Assembly: GCA_002358855.1 (NCBI GenBank)
Contig: DEPQ01000077.1
Coordinates: 18,178-67,592, forward strand
DNA length: 49,415 nucleotides
From: Bacteroidales bacterium UBA3388
GTDB lineage: Bacteria; Bacteroidota; Bacteroidia; Bacteroidales; P3
Direction of reading: 5' to 3'
The notes below the pieces were generated by a model, which worked only from the letters and a program-made list of their open reading frames with translations, searched no databases and was not told the DNA's origin. Shown piece by piece: positions 1-8,296 of this stretch (position 1 is its first letter; every line of letters starts with the position of its first letter). Position numbers and translations under genes: made by a program.

Positions 1-570
1 TATGCAACAGACGTTTTACATCAAGACACATTCTTTGCAAATGCTAATTTTTGGATGATAGCCTTTGTTGCAATCATTGGAAGTATTGCAGGATTTTTAG
101 TTTTCAATTGGCAACCAGCCAAAATCTTTATGGGAGATACAGGAAGTTTATTTATCGGAACGCTAATCGCACTTTCAATAATAATGTCAATGAATTACAG
201 CGGAGCAGACCCTATTTTAATTTACGACTACGAAATAAAAGCAAAGATATTAGTATTTCCTATGTTTTTCTTTTTGCCTTTTGCCGACACATTACGAGTA
301 TTTGTTTCGAGAATACGAAGAGGAAAATATCCATTCTCAGCAGATAAAACTCACATACACCACTTCCTTTTACGCACAGGCTATTCTCATCAACGCACAG
401 CAATAACCAATTTTGTAATTCAAGTAGTAGTATCACTAATATCAATAATTGTTGCATTTCTTATTAGTGATTTATTCTACATTATTTACATTGTAGCAAT
501 ATGGGTAATATATGTTGTTGTACTTCGCTTTACTATTCAAAAAAAAATAGCAAATCTTAAACACAATTAA
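1..570 (+). CDS. Undecaprenyl-phosphate sugar-1-phosphate transferase, MraY/WecA family (3' part)
   Basis: The reading frame is open from base 1, so the N-terminal part lies outside the window and 189 residues are visible. The visible part carries the family motif FMGDTGSLFIG (Asp ligands for Mg2+) followed by four hydrophobic segments. Near the C-terminus is the DKTHIHHFLL motif with the HxHH cluster typical of the glycosyltransferase 4 (MraY/WecA/TagO) family. Members of this family transfer a sugar-1-phosphate from a UDP-sugar to undecaprenyl phosphate in the inner membrane, which starts O-antigen, capsule or other glycan synthesis. The HIHH tail and the glycosyltransferases downstream favour a WecA-like role over MraY, but the substrate cannot be read from the sequence. 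It ends 5 bases before the ftsE-like gene. Confidence 0.85.
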   Translation, partial: YATDVLHQDTFFANANFWMIAFVAIIGSIAGFLVFNWQPAKIFMGDTGSLFIGTLIALSIIMSMNYSGADPILIYDYEIKAKILVFPMFFFLPFADTLRVFVSRIRRGKYPFSADKTHIHHFLLRTGYSHQRTAITNFVIQVVVSLISIIVAFLISDLFYIIYIVAIWVIYVVVLRFTIQKKIANLKHN

Positions 571-575
571 AAGAA

Positions 576-1247
576 ATGGAAAACACAGAATCAGTAATAA
601 AATACAGCGGTGTAGATTTAGAATTTGAAAAAACTATTTTATCGGGAGTAAACCTTGACATAAAGAAAGGAGAGTTTGTTTACCTTATCGGGAAAACAGG
701 TTCGGGCAAAACATCTCTTTTAAAATCTCTCTACGCTGACATACGCATCGATGTAGGTTCAGCATACGTTTGCGGATTTACTCTAAATGGACTAAAAAAA
801 TCAAAAATCCCTTTACTAAGACGTAAATTAGGAATTATATTCCAAGACTTTCAATTATTGAAAGACCGCTCTGTATATGATAATTTATCATTTGTCTTAA
901 AGGCAACAGGCTGGAAAGACAAAAAAGCAATGAATGAAAGAATCCTTCAAGCCTTAGACGATGTAGGATTGTTGATGAAAGCAAATGAACAAGCCTGTGA
1001 TTTAAGCGAAGGAGAAATGCAAAGAGTTTCTATTGCAAGAGCAATTGTCAATCAACCCGAATTGATTTTGGCAGATGAGCCTACGGGAAATCTTGACCCA
1101 ATTACGAGTGAGGAAATAGTGCAATTGCTTATGGACATAAACAAAAAACACGGCACAACAGTCCTTATGGCTACGCATGATTACATTGTGCTTGACAAAT
1201 TCCGTGCAAAAATTATTGCTTGTGAGGACGGAAAAATTGTTTCATAG
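576..1247 (+). CDS. ftsE: FtsE-like ABC transporter ATP-binding protein
   Basis: A 223-residue single-domain ABC ATPase. It has a Walker A motif (GKTGSGKTSL, about residues 39-48), a Q-loop (IIFQDFQLL), a signature segment, Walker B (LILADEPTGNLDP) and the switch His (ATHD). Length and the DFQLLKDRSVYDNLSF segment fit FtsE, which works with FtsX at the division site to control peptidoglycan hydrolases. The signature reads LSEGE, where the family usually has LSGGE or LSGGQ; the first Gly is replaced by Glu. No ftsX is adjacent. The gene sits 5 bases after the transferase gene and 10 bases before a glycosyltransferase, so it is probably in one transcript with them. A LolD-like role is the main alternative. 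Confidence 0.75.
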   Translation: MENTESVIKYSGVDLEFEKTILSGVNLDIKKGEFVYLIGKTGSGKTSLLKSLYADIRIDVGSAYVCGFTLNGLKKSKIPLLRRKLGIIFQDFQLLKDRSVYDNLSFVLKATGWKDKKAMNERILQALDDVGLLMKANEQACDLSEGEMQRVSIARAIVNQPELILADEPTGNLDPITSEEIVQLLMDINKKHGTTVLMATHDYIVLDKFRAKIIACEDGKIVS

Positions 1248-1257
1248 ACTCTGATTT

Positions 1258-2361
1258 ATGAAACGCATAAATGTAAGTGTAAGTAACGATTTAATTTGTG
1301 ATAATAGGGTAAATAAAACCTGCAAAAGCCTTGTCGATTATGGTTTAGAAGTAAAACTAATCGGCAGGGCTTTTAAACATTCTCCCCTTCTACCCTCTCG
1401 CTCCTACAAATGCACAAGACTACCTATTATTTTCAAGAAAAACGCAATATATTATGCGGAATTAAACCTCAAACTATTCTTTCATCTCCTTTTTTCAAAG
1501 CAAGATTATCTTTGGGCAAACGACTTAGACACTCTACTTCCTAATTACTTAGTTGCAAAACTCAAAAGAAAACCTTTAATCTTTGATTCTCACGAACATT
1601 TCACACAAGTACCAGAATTAAAAGACAATCCTTTTGCTCAAAAAGTATGGAAATGGGTAGAAAAACACTGCATAAAAGGTTGCGATGCTGTTTTCACTGT
1701 TTGCAATCCTATAAAAGATTATTTTAAAGAAGAATACAAGAAAGAAAGTCTTGTAGTCAGAAATATTCCTCCAAGAAATACTACAACAAATATTCAAATT
1801 CCTTCTGCAAATAAAGAAAATATCATTGTTTGGCAAGGAGCAGTAAACATAGAAAGAGGGTTAGAAGAATTATGTGAAGCAATGCAATGGATAAATGCAA
1901 AACTTCTTATTATGGGTGAGGGAGATATAAAATCAAATTTAGAAAAAAAAGTAAAAGAACTAAGACTTGAAGAAAAAATTCACTTCCTCGGCAGACTACC
2001 TTTTGAGGAAATGATGAGCAAAACAAAGACTGCAAAACTTGCTATCTCAATTGACAAACCTACAAACGGCAATTACGCAATTAGTTTGCCAAATAAAATT
2101 TTTGAATACATTGCCTGCTATGTACCCGTCTTAGTCTCTCCTTTACAAGAGATTAAATACGTTGTAGAAAAATACAAAACAGGAGTTTTTCTCTCCTCTT
2201 ACTCACCGCAAGATTTAGCAAAACAAATCACTTCTCTTTTATCCGACAACGAAAAACTTGACTCTATTGCAAAAAATTGCAAAAAAGCAGCAAGCGAACT
2301 ATGTTGGGAAAACGAGCAAACCCAGATTTTTGAAACTCTTAACCAATTAAAAAATAAATAA
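1258..2361 (+). CDS. Glycosyltransferase, GT4 type
   Basis: A 367-residue cytosolic protein with a GT-B layout. The N-terminal half carries the acceptor-side segment with DLDTLLPNYL and DSHEHF. The C-terminal half has the donor-binding pattern: QGAVNIERGLEEL, LIMGEGD, IHFLGRLPFEEM and SLPNKIFEYIACYVPVL, where the conserved Glu of the E-x7-E region would lie. Proteins of this type add a sugar to a lipid-linked glycan or surface polysaccharide. Its stop codon overlaps the next start (TAATG), so the two glycosyltransferases are translationally coupled. Together with the upstream polyprenyl-phosphate transferase this suggests a small surface-glycan operon. The sugar and acceptor are unknown. Confidence 0.8.
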   Translation: MKRINVSVSNDLICDNRVNKTCKSLVDYGLEVKLIGRAFKHSPLLPSRSYKCTRLPIIFKKNAIYYAELNLKLFFHLLFSKQDYLWANDLDTLLPNYLVAKLKRKPLIFDSHEHFTQVPELKDNPFAQKVWKWVEKHCIKGCDAVFTVCNPIKDYFKEEYKKESLVVRNIPPRNTTTNIQIPSANKENIIVWQGAVNIERGLEELCEAMQWINAKLLIMGEGDIKSNLEKKVKELRLEEKIHFLGRLPFEEMMSKTKTAKLAISIDKPTNGNYAISLPNKIFEYIACYVPVLVSPLQEIKYVVEKYKTGVFLSSYSPQDLAKQITSLLSDNEKLDSIAKNCKKAASELCWENEQTQIFETLNQLKNK

Positions 2362-3233
2362 TGCTTTCAATTCTTATTCCAATCTACCAAGAAAATTGCG
2401 TAAACTTAGTAACCGACTTACAAAATCAAGCAAAAGATTTGAATTGTCAGTGGGAAATATTGGTTTTTGATGATTGTTCTCCAATAAAATGCGAAGAAAA
2501 CAAAGCAATCACTCAATTTACAAATGTAGAGTATAGAGAATTAAGTGAGAATCTTGGTCGTTCACGAATAAGAAACCTTTTAGCAGACACAGCAAAAGGA
2601 GATATTCTACTATTTCTTGACGGAGACAGCGGAATTGTTAGAAAAGATTTCTTAAAACGCTACTTAGAAGCAATTGAAACAAAAGATGTTGTTCGCGGAG
2701 GTACAGTTTATTGCGAAAAAGAAAAGTGTCCAAAGGGTTATGAACTACATTGGAAATACGGAACAAAGGTTGAGTCAAATAGAACCTTACAAGGCGAAAA
2801 TATGTTTACCACAAACAACTTTTGTATTCGCAAAAAAGTTTTTTCTTCCGTTCGTTTTCGTGAAGACATCAAAGGTTACGGACACGAAGACACCTTATTT
2901 AAACTTGATTTAGAGGAATTTAATTTTTCTTTTCAAAACATTGATAATCCCGTTGAACACTTAGGATTAAAAAAATTTAAAGACTTTATTTCTTCTAATG
3001 AAAACGCTGTAATAACTCTAAGAAATATTTTTCTAAATCAAAGAAATAAAAAAATAATTCAAAGAATTAAAATCGTAAATGTATACAATAAATTAGCGAA
3101 GTTCCATCTTGTTGGATTATACGTATTTTTCTATAAAATAACAAGAAGACTTATGTTAAGCCTTCTTGCTAAAAAAAATCCAAGTCTTTTTATTTTCAAC
3201 CTATATAAATTAGGCGTTTACTGCAAAGGTTAA
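2361..3233 (+). CDS. Glycosyltransferase, GT2 type
   Basis: A 290-residue GT-A glycosyltransferase. The N-terminus MLSILIPIYQE and the Asp pair in VFDDCSP bind the nucleotide. LFLDGDS holds the DxD metal site. GYGHEDTLF, with the ED pair, is the usual catalytic-base region. The C-terminal 90 residues are basic and partly hydrophobic, which suggests membrane association. The start codon overlaps the stop of the preceding GT4 gene. The stop codon overlaps the stop of the convergent rlmB gene on the opposite strand, so there is no space for a terminator. The substrate is unknown. An N-terminal glycosyltransferase of the chondroitin-polymerase type is a possible comparison, but I cannot test it. 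Confidence 0.8.
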   Translation: MLSILIPIYQENCVNLVTDLQNQAKDLNCQWEILVFDDCSPIKCEENKAITQFTNVEYRELSENLGRSRIRNLLADTAKGDILLFLDGDSGIVRKDFLKRYLEAIETKDVVRGGTVYCEKEKCPKGYELHWKYGTKVESNRTLQGENMFTTNNFCIRKKVFSSVRFREDIKGYGHEDTLFKLDLEEFNFSFQNIDNPVEHLGLKKFKDFISSNENAVITLRNIFLNQRNKKIIQRIKIVNVYNKLAKFHLVGLYVFFYKITRRLMLSLLAKKNPSLFIFNLYKLGVYCKG

Positions 3234-3979
3234 ATTCCTAATCTTTGTCTTACAACCTCAAAAAGCAATATTGAAGCTGCTGCTGAAACATTAAGACTTT
3301 CTATTTCGCCTTTCATAGGTATTTTCACTAATTCATCAGACATTTTTATCATTGTAGGACTTACTCCATTTTCTTCGCTACCCATTACAAGCATTAAAGG
3401 TTCTGTTGCTTTCATTTGAGTATATAACACATTAGCCTTTTCACTTGCAGAATAAATTCTTACATCGTGTGCTTTTATTGTGTTGATGAATGTTTTGATG
3501 TTATTGATTTTACAAACAGGCAAGCGTAAAAGAGCACCGGCAGAGGTTTTTATTGCGTCTTGATTAATAGGTGCTGAGCCTTGTTGAGGAATTATTAAAC
3601 CATTTGCCCCTGCACATTCTGCACTTCTTGCAATTGCTCCAAGATTTCTTACATCTGTTACATTATCTAAATAAACTAAGAAAGCATTTTCCCCTGTTGC
3701 GTCTATATGTTCAAATAATTCTTCAAGTTCCCAATAATCTATATTAGAAAGTTGTGCAACTACTCCTTGATGATTTTGTTTTCTTGAAAGGTAATCAAGT
3801 TTTTCCAAAGGGACGTATTGTTGTTGAATATTTTTTCCACTTTGCTTGATAAGGGCTTTAAGTTCTGAGAAAAGTTTTCCTTGCAAATTACTTTGAAAAT
3901 AAATCTTGTCAATTTGTTTTCCTGCCTTTACTGCTTCCATAACAGGACGCAATCCATATACAATTTGATTTTTTTCCAT
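3230..3979 (-). CDS. rlmB: 23S rRNA (guanosine-2'-O)-methyltransferase RlmB, SpoU/TrmH family
   Basis: A 249-residue SPOUT methyltransferase. The N-terminal substrate-binding domain begins with IVYGLRPVMEAVKAG, typical of RlmB. The three SpoU motifs are present: NVTDVRNLGAIARSAE (motif 1), LVMGSEENGVSP (motif 2) and IPMKGEIESLNVSAAASILL (motif 3, the trefoil knot that binds S-adenosylmethionine). RlmB methylates G2251 of 23S rRNA (E. coli numbering). It is the last gene of a minus-strand run behind the LolD-like ATPase, with a 7-base gap. A related TrmH-family tRNA methyltransferase is less likely because of the RlmB-type N-terminal domain. Confidence 0.88.
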   Translation of the reverse strand: MEKNQIVYGLRPVMEAVKAGKQIDKIYFQSNLQGKLFSELKALIKQSGKNIQQQYVPLEKLDYLSRKQNHQGVVAQLSNIDYWELEELFEHIDATGENAFLVYLDNVTDVRNLGAIARSAECAGANGLIIPQQGSAPINQDAIKTSAGALLRLPVCKINNIKTFINTIKAHDVRIYSASEKANVLYTQMKATEPLMLVMGSEENGVSPTMIKMSDELVKIPMKGEIESLNVSAAASILLFEVVRQRLGI

Positions 3980-3986
3980 TTTTTAT

Positions 3987-4637
3987 TTATATTATTTTAC
4001 CATCTTGCATAATTAGTCTTCTATCTGACATTTCTGCAAGTTCATTATTGTGTGTTACTATTAAAAATGTTTGTTTATATGTTTCTCTTAATTGAAAAAA
4101 TAATTCGTGAAGTTGTTTTGCATTATTTGTATCAAGATTTCCCGATGGTTCATCGGCTAAAATAATTGAAGGACGATTGATTAAGGCTCTTGCAATCGCA
4201 ACTCTCTGTTGTTCTCCGCCTGATAATTCTGAGGGTTTGTGCTCTGCTCTATCGTAAATATTTAAAATATTTAACAAATCCTTTGCTTTTTCTATCGCAA
4301 TATTCTTTTTCTCTTTTGCAATCAAAGCTGGCATTATAATATTCTCTAAGGCAGTAAACTCATTCAACAAATAATGAAATTGATAGACGAATCCAATTTC
4401 TTTATTACGAAATTCCGATAGTTGTTTTTCATTTAATTCACTTATATTTCTGCCATTTATTTCAACTATTCCGCTATCTGCTTTATCTAATGTGCCAATA
4501 ATATTGAGCAAAGTAGTCTTTCCTGCACCTGAGGCACCAAGTAGTGTTACAATCTCTTGCGAAGCGATAGATAATTCAACATTTTTTAATACTTGAAGAC
4601 TACCATAATATTTATTAAGATTACTTATTTGTATCAT
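3987..4637 (-). CDS. lolD: LolD-like ABC transporter ATP-binding protein
   Basis: A 216-residue ABC ATPase of the MacB/LolD/FtsE group. Walker A is GASGAGKTTLL, the Q-loop is VYQFHYLLNEFTALEN, the signature is LSGGEQQRVAIARAL, Walker B is IILADEPSGNLD and the switch His is in VTHN. The FHYLLNEFTALENI segment is characteristic of LolD, which powers extraction of lipoproteins from the inner membrane by LolCE. No permease gene is next to it, which is common in Bacteroidota. One base separates its start from the upstream patatin gene stop, and rlmB follows after 7 bases. Confidence 0.78.
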   Translation of the reverse strand: MIQISNLNKYYGSLQVLKNVELSIASQEIVTLLGASGAGKTTLLNIIGTLDKADSGIVEINGRNISELNEKQLSEFRNKEIGFVYQFHYLLNEFTALENIIMPALIAKEKKNIAIEKAKDLLNILNIYDRAEHKPSELSGGEQQRVAIARALINRPSIILADEPSGNLDTNNAKQLHELFFQLRETYKQTFLIVTHNNELAEMSDRRLIMQDGKII

Positions 4638-4638
4638 A

Positions 4639-6966
4639 TTACTTTTCTACATTTCTATTGTTAAATATCACAAATCCAAATCCTAAAGACACACTCCAAG
4701 GACTTTGTTTTCCATCTCTTTGATGGTAAGAAAAAGTTAGATTAAAAGGTCCTATTGGAGTTCTTGCAACAAAAGATGTGTTTGCAATAAAGTATAATTT
4801 TTGAAAAGGTTCACCATAAAATGGGTGTTCATTATCTTTTGTTTCTATTTGTCTGTATGGTAAAAATAAATACGTACCAACTCTTGCCGAAAGGTTAAAT
4901 CCAAACATATTATCTAATGAAAAAATATTTTCAACTCCTATTGCCGCATATTGATTCGCTCTATACTCGGGCATATAGTTTGTTAGAGTTTCTATTGTCG
5001 GCGTATAACTTCCTGCATTCAAAAGAGAAGATTTGTAAGTTGAAAACAGTTCTTGGAAAGAGTAAAAAACATCTCCTCTAAGCCCCAAAGTATAGAAAGA
5101 ATTGACTGGAATGTGCATTCTGCTTCTTGCACTCATTTGCACCCAATTGTGAGTTTGAAAATCATCTCTATGCTCTGAAGTATTGCCCGAGTAGAATCGC
5201 TCTTTACCATTAACATATTGAATGCTTATCTTTTGATAATATCCTTTTGTAGGGTATTGCCAAGCATCTAAACTATTATATTCGTGATTGATTGAAAAAG
5301 CAAAATTTGTAAATTTTGTTTTGTCGTTTGTATCTAATGAAGTTATGTAATCTCTGTTAAAGTAACTATCCTCTATCTTACCAATTCCTATTTTCATATA
5401 CAAGACATCTTTTATCTCCATAGGCATTCCAATAGAGATTTGAACATTTCGTTCTTCTTGTTCTATGTAATTTATAGGCGAATAAGACATAATTCCTTTT
5501 TTTAGTCTGTAATAATTCCAATTATTAAGATTTCCCTCAACTTGAAGATAAAAAATATTTTTTGCAGCAAAATCTATTCTTGTTAAAGCAGAAAGTGAAT
5601 TATAATATCGACCAAGATAGGTATTCAAATTAACATAATATGCGTGACGATTTAAGAAATTATAGTTCAATCCCGCATAAATAAAACTTGTAGGAGAGGT
5701 TGAAATATGCCCACCTAAATCAACATTAAAATGACGCTTTGTTTTAACATTTAGATTCAGCACATAGGCTTTGAAAAAGTTATTATAAAATAAACTCGGT
5801 TGTATATCTTTTATATTTCTATCATCATACAGAGCAATGTAATTACGTTTTAAGGTTTTGGTATTTAAAACACTTTGATTAAGTCCTTGTAAAATAGAAT
5901 TAGATACATAACTTTTCTTGCCACCTTCAACACCCTGTACGCTGATTGCCTTAATTTCCAAATTAGGTTTTTTATCATTAAACTCCTTTCGCTTTTTTGC
6001 TAAAGTGTTGCTATCAATAGAATCAAGCAAAAATTCTCTTATCTCTTGTACTTTTGCTTCTCCTGCTTCATACCCAAGCCTTTCGCACTCTTTCATCTTA
6101 TCAAATTCCATTATACTAATGCCCATAAGGTTTGGCTCAATCAAAACTGCACTTGAACAATCAATTTTGTAATCTGAATCCTGCGTTAGCATATTTTCTA
6201 AATAAGAACGAATATCTCCTTCCTTTGGAGGAGCAAAATTACCCGCCACTTTAACTCCAATAATTATATCAGGATTATAATTTTCCAACATTTCCTTTGC
6301 TGGAAAGTTATTATACATTCCTCCATCAAACATTATCTTTCCGTCAATCTTTATCGGCTCAAACATAAAAGGGAAACTCATCGAAGCTCTTATTGCTAAA
6401 CCCAAATCACCTTGACGTCTAATGCTTGCTTTTGAAGACTCAATATCAGCAGTAACACAAAAAAAAGGAATCATCAAACTATCAAAATCCCAATTTGCAA
6501 CCTTGGTAGCACCAGAAAAAATTTCCATAAAAGCATAGTCCATTTGTACAGGATCAACCACACTTGTAGGAATTTGAAGTTTTAATTTATCTTCCGCATC
6601 CAAAGAAATAGTAACAACTTTTGCAGAAGGCTTTTTCTTTTTAAAATAATAAGTATATTCATTCTCCACCTTACCACTCACCCAATACTGAAACTCGGGA
6701 GAATAAAAAAGAGAAGAAATTTCATCTAAGCTATAACCCGAAGCATACAAGCCTCCAATTATAGCACCCATAGAAGTCCCACAAATATAATCAATAGGTA
6801 TCTTTGCTTCTTCAAGAGCACGCAAAACACCAAGATGAGCTAATCCTCTCGCGCCACCTCCTCCAAGAACAACTCCTACGGTTTGACGTCTATTCTCTTG
6901 CCCTGAAACAAAATTGCAGAGCAAGAGAAAAAACATCAATAAAAAACTAAGCTTTTTTCGCATCAA
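4639..6966 (-). CDS. Patatin-like phospholipase with C-terminal Omp85-type barrel
   Basis: A 775-residue exported protein. The signal peptide covers about residues 1-23. The patatin domain (about 28-230) has the oxyanion loop GGGGARG (35-41), the nucleophile Ser65 in GTSMG and the catalytic Asp214 in FDGGMYNNF, so the Ser-Asp dyad is complete. A linker and POTRA-like segment (about 330-420) leads to a C-terminal region rich in alternating aromatic strands that ends in FGFVIFNNRNVEK, consistent with a bacterial surface antigen/Omp85 barrel. This architecture resembles PlpD-type (type Vd) proteins, where the lipase is attached to an outer-membrane barrel. Whether the lipase faces the periplasm or the outside is not shown. 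It lies 5 bases after the gamma-lyase gene and 1 base before the ATPase gene. Confidence 0.85.
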   Translation of the reverse strand: MMRKKLSFLLMFFLLLCNFVSGQENRRQTVGVVLGGGGARGLAHLGVLRALEEAKIPIDYICGTSMGAIIGGLYASGYSLDEISSLFYSPEFQYWVSGKVENEYTYYFKKKKPSAKVVTISLDAEDKLKLQIPTSVVDPVQMDYAFMEIFSGATKVANWDFDSLMIPFFCVTADIESSKASIRRQGDLGLAIRASMSFPFMFEPIKIDGKIMFDGGMYNNFPAKEMLENYNPDIIIGVKVAGNFAPPKEGDIRSYLENMLTQDSDYKIDCSSAVLIEPNLMGISIMEFDKMKECERLGYEAGEAKVQEIREFLLDSIDSNTLAKKRKEFNDKKPNLEIKAISVQGVEGGKKSYVSNSILQGLNQSVLNTKTLKRNYIALYDDRNIKDIQPSLFYNNFFKAYVLNLNVKTKRHFNVDLGGHISTSPTSFIYAGLNYNFLNRHAYYVNLNTYLGRYYNSLSALTRIDFAAKNIFYLQVEGNLNNWNYYRLKKGIMSYSPINYIEQEERNVQISIGMPMEIKDVLYMKIGIGKIEDSYFNRDYITSLDTNDKTKFTNFAFSINHEYNSLDAWQYPTKGYYQKISIQYVNGKERFYSGNTSEHRDDFQTHNWVQMSARSRMHIPVNSFYTLGLRGDVFYSFQELFSTYKSSLLNAGSYTPTIETLTNYMPEYRANQYAAIGVENIFSLDNMFGFNLSARVGTYLFLPYRQIETKDNEHPFYGEPFQKLYFIANTSFVARTPIGPFNLTFSYHQRDGKQSPWSVSLGFGFVIFNNRNVEK

Positions 6967-6971
6967 TCATT

Positions 6972-8159
6972 TTATTTGATTTTAGCCATAGCTTGTTTTA
7001 AGTCGTTAATAATATCTTCAACATTTTCTATACCGACAGAAAATCTCACTAAACCATCTGTAATACCTGCTTGCTCTCTTGATTCTTTTGGAACTTTTGA
7101 GTGAGTCATTGAAGCTGGGTGTTGAATCAAAGTTTCTACTCCGCCTAAGCTTACTGCCAAAATCGCCATCTTTACATTATCCATTAAAGTGCGACCTGCT
7201 TCCAAACCACCCTTTAAAGAAAAACTAATCATCGTGCCCGGACCTTTCATTTGCTTTTGTGCAAGATCATATTGTGGGTGATTTTTCAAACCAGGATACT
7301 TTACCCATTCAACTTGCTCACAAGTAGAAAGATATTCTGCTACTTTCTTCGCATTTTCTTGCGCTCTATCAACTCTAATGCCCAATGTTTTTAATCCTCT
7401 TATTACTAAATATGCTTGATGAGGGTCCATATTTCCGCCAAAGTTCACCATAGCATTTCTTAATTTAGCATAAACATCTGCTTCTTTTGCTGCAACAATA
7501 CCTCCAACTATATCAGCGTGTCCGTTTATGAATTTAGTGATAGAATGCAAAACAACATCTGCTCCTAAGTCAATAGGATTTGACAAATATGGAGAACAGA
7601 ATGTATTATCTACTACAAGCAAAGCACCATTTTTATGAGCAATTTCTGCACAAGCTGCAATATCACTGATTTCCATTGTTGGATTTGCAGGAGTCTCAAC
7701 ATAAAGCATTTTTGTATTAGGACGCATAGCCGCTTTTACTGCATCAAGATCCGCAGTGTTTACGTATGTAGATTCAACTCCGAAACGAGACATGTGTTGC
7801 TCCATTAAAACTCTTGAAGCTCCATAAACAGCAGAAGAAGACACAACATGATCTCCTGCATTTAAAAGACCTAAATAAACAGTACTTACTGCCGCCATTC
7901 CAGAAGCAACAGCAACAGAATCAAAAGCATGTTCCAATAAAGCAACTTGACGTTCCAAAGCCTTAACTGTTGGATTTCCTATTCTTGTGTACATATATCC
8001 AGGTTTTACTCCTGCAAAACAATCTGCTCCATCTTGTGCTGATTCAAAAGCAAAAGTAGATGTTTGATAAATTGGCACAGTTGCCGAACCATAATGATCG
8101 TGATGACCACTATAATGAATCAATTGGGAATTAAACCCATAGTCTTTTGGATTTTCCAT
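6972..8159 (-). CDS. PLP-dependent trans-sulfuration enzyme, probable methionine gamma-lyase
   Basis: A 395-residue Cys/Met-metabolism PLP enzyme. Lys209 in SITKFINGHAD is the Schiff-base lysine, YTRIGNPT binds the phosphate across the dimer, and ETPANP and VVDNTF bind the cofactor. Bacteroidota proteins of this type are usually called methionine gamma-lyase, which splits methionine into methanethiol, ammonia and 2-oxobutyrate. Two points weaken that call. The Cys of the YGCT motif seen in characterised methionine gamma-lyases is Ala here (YGAS, residues 112-115). The N-terminus also has a His-rich stretch, HYSGHHDHYG. Cystathionine gamma-lyase or gamma-synthase is the alternative. It is the first gene of a four-gene minus-strand run and has its own -7 box. 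Confidence 0.7.
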   Translation of the reverse strand: MENPKDYGFNSQLIHYSGHHDHYGSATVPIYQTSTFAFESAQDGADCFAGVKPGYMYTRIGNPTVKALERQVALLEHAFDSVAVASGMAAVSTVYLGLLNAGDHVVSSSAVYGASRVLMEQHMSRFGVESTYVNTADLDAVKAAMRPNTKMLYVETPANPTMEISDIAACAEIAHKNGALLVVDNTFCSPYLSNPIDLGADVVLHSITKFINGHADIVGGIVAAKEADVYAKLRNAMVNFGGNMDPHQAYLVIRGLKTLGIRVDRAQENAKKVAEYLSTCEQVEWVKYPGLKNHPQYDLAQKQMKGPGTMISFSLKGGLEAGRTLMDNVKMAILAVSLGGVETLIQHPASMTHSKVPKESREQAGITDGLVRFSVGIENVEDIINDLKQAMAKIK

Positions 8160-8192
8160 TTGCGTTATATTTTTTTAAATTATTTACTTCTG

Positions 8193-8200
8193 CAAATATA
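8193..8200 (-). promoter_or_regulatory. -7 box of the gamma-lyase operon
   Basis: Read on the minus strand the bases are TATATTTG, an exact match to the Bacteroidota -7 consensus TAnnTTTG. The predicted start of transcription is about 30 bases before the start codon at 8159. No clear -33 TTG was seen. Confidence 0.5.
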
Positions 8201-8234
8201 CGACAATAAAACGAAAAAGAGAGTGAGTTTAAAA

Positions 8235-8269
8235 ACAAAAAAGCGACTTTAAAATTTTTCAAAGTCGCT
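8235..8269 (-). terminator. Terminator after the LRR protein gene
   Basis: On the minus strand a perfect 9-base-pair stem (AGCGACTTT / AAAGTCGCT, 8261-8269 and 8242-8250) with a 10-base AT loop is followed by TTTTTTGTTTTT. It lies about 28 bases after the LRR gene stop and separates that gene from the gamma-lyase operon. Confidence 0.85.
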
Positions 8270-8296
8270 AATTTATTCTTAAAAGTTAGTGAGTTG

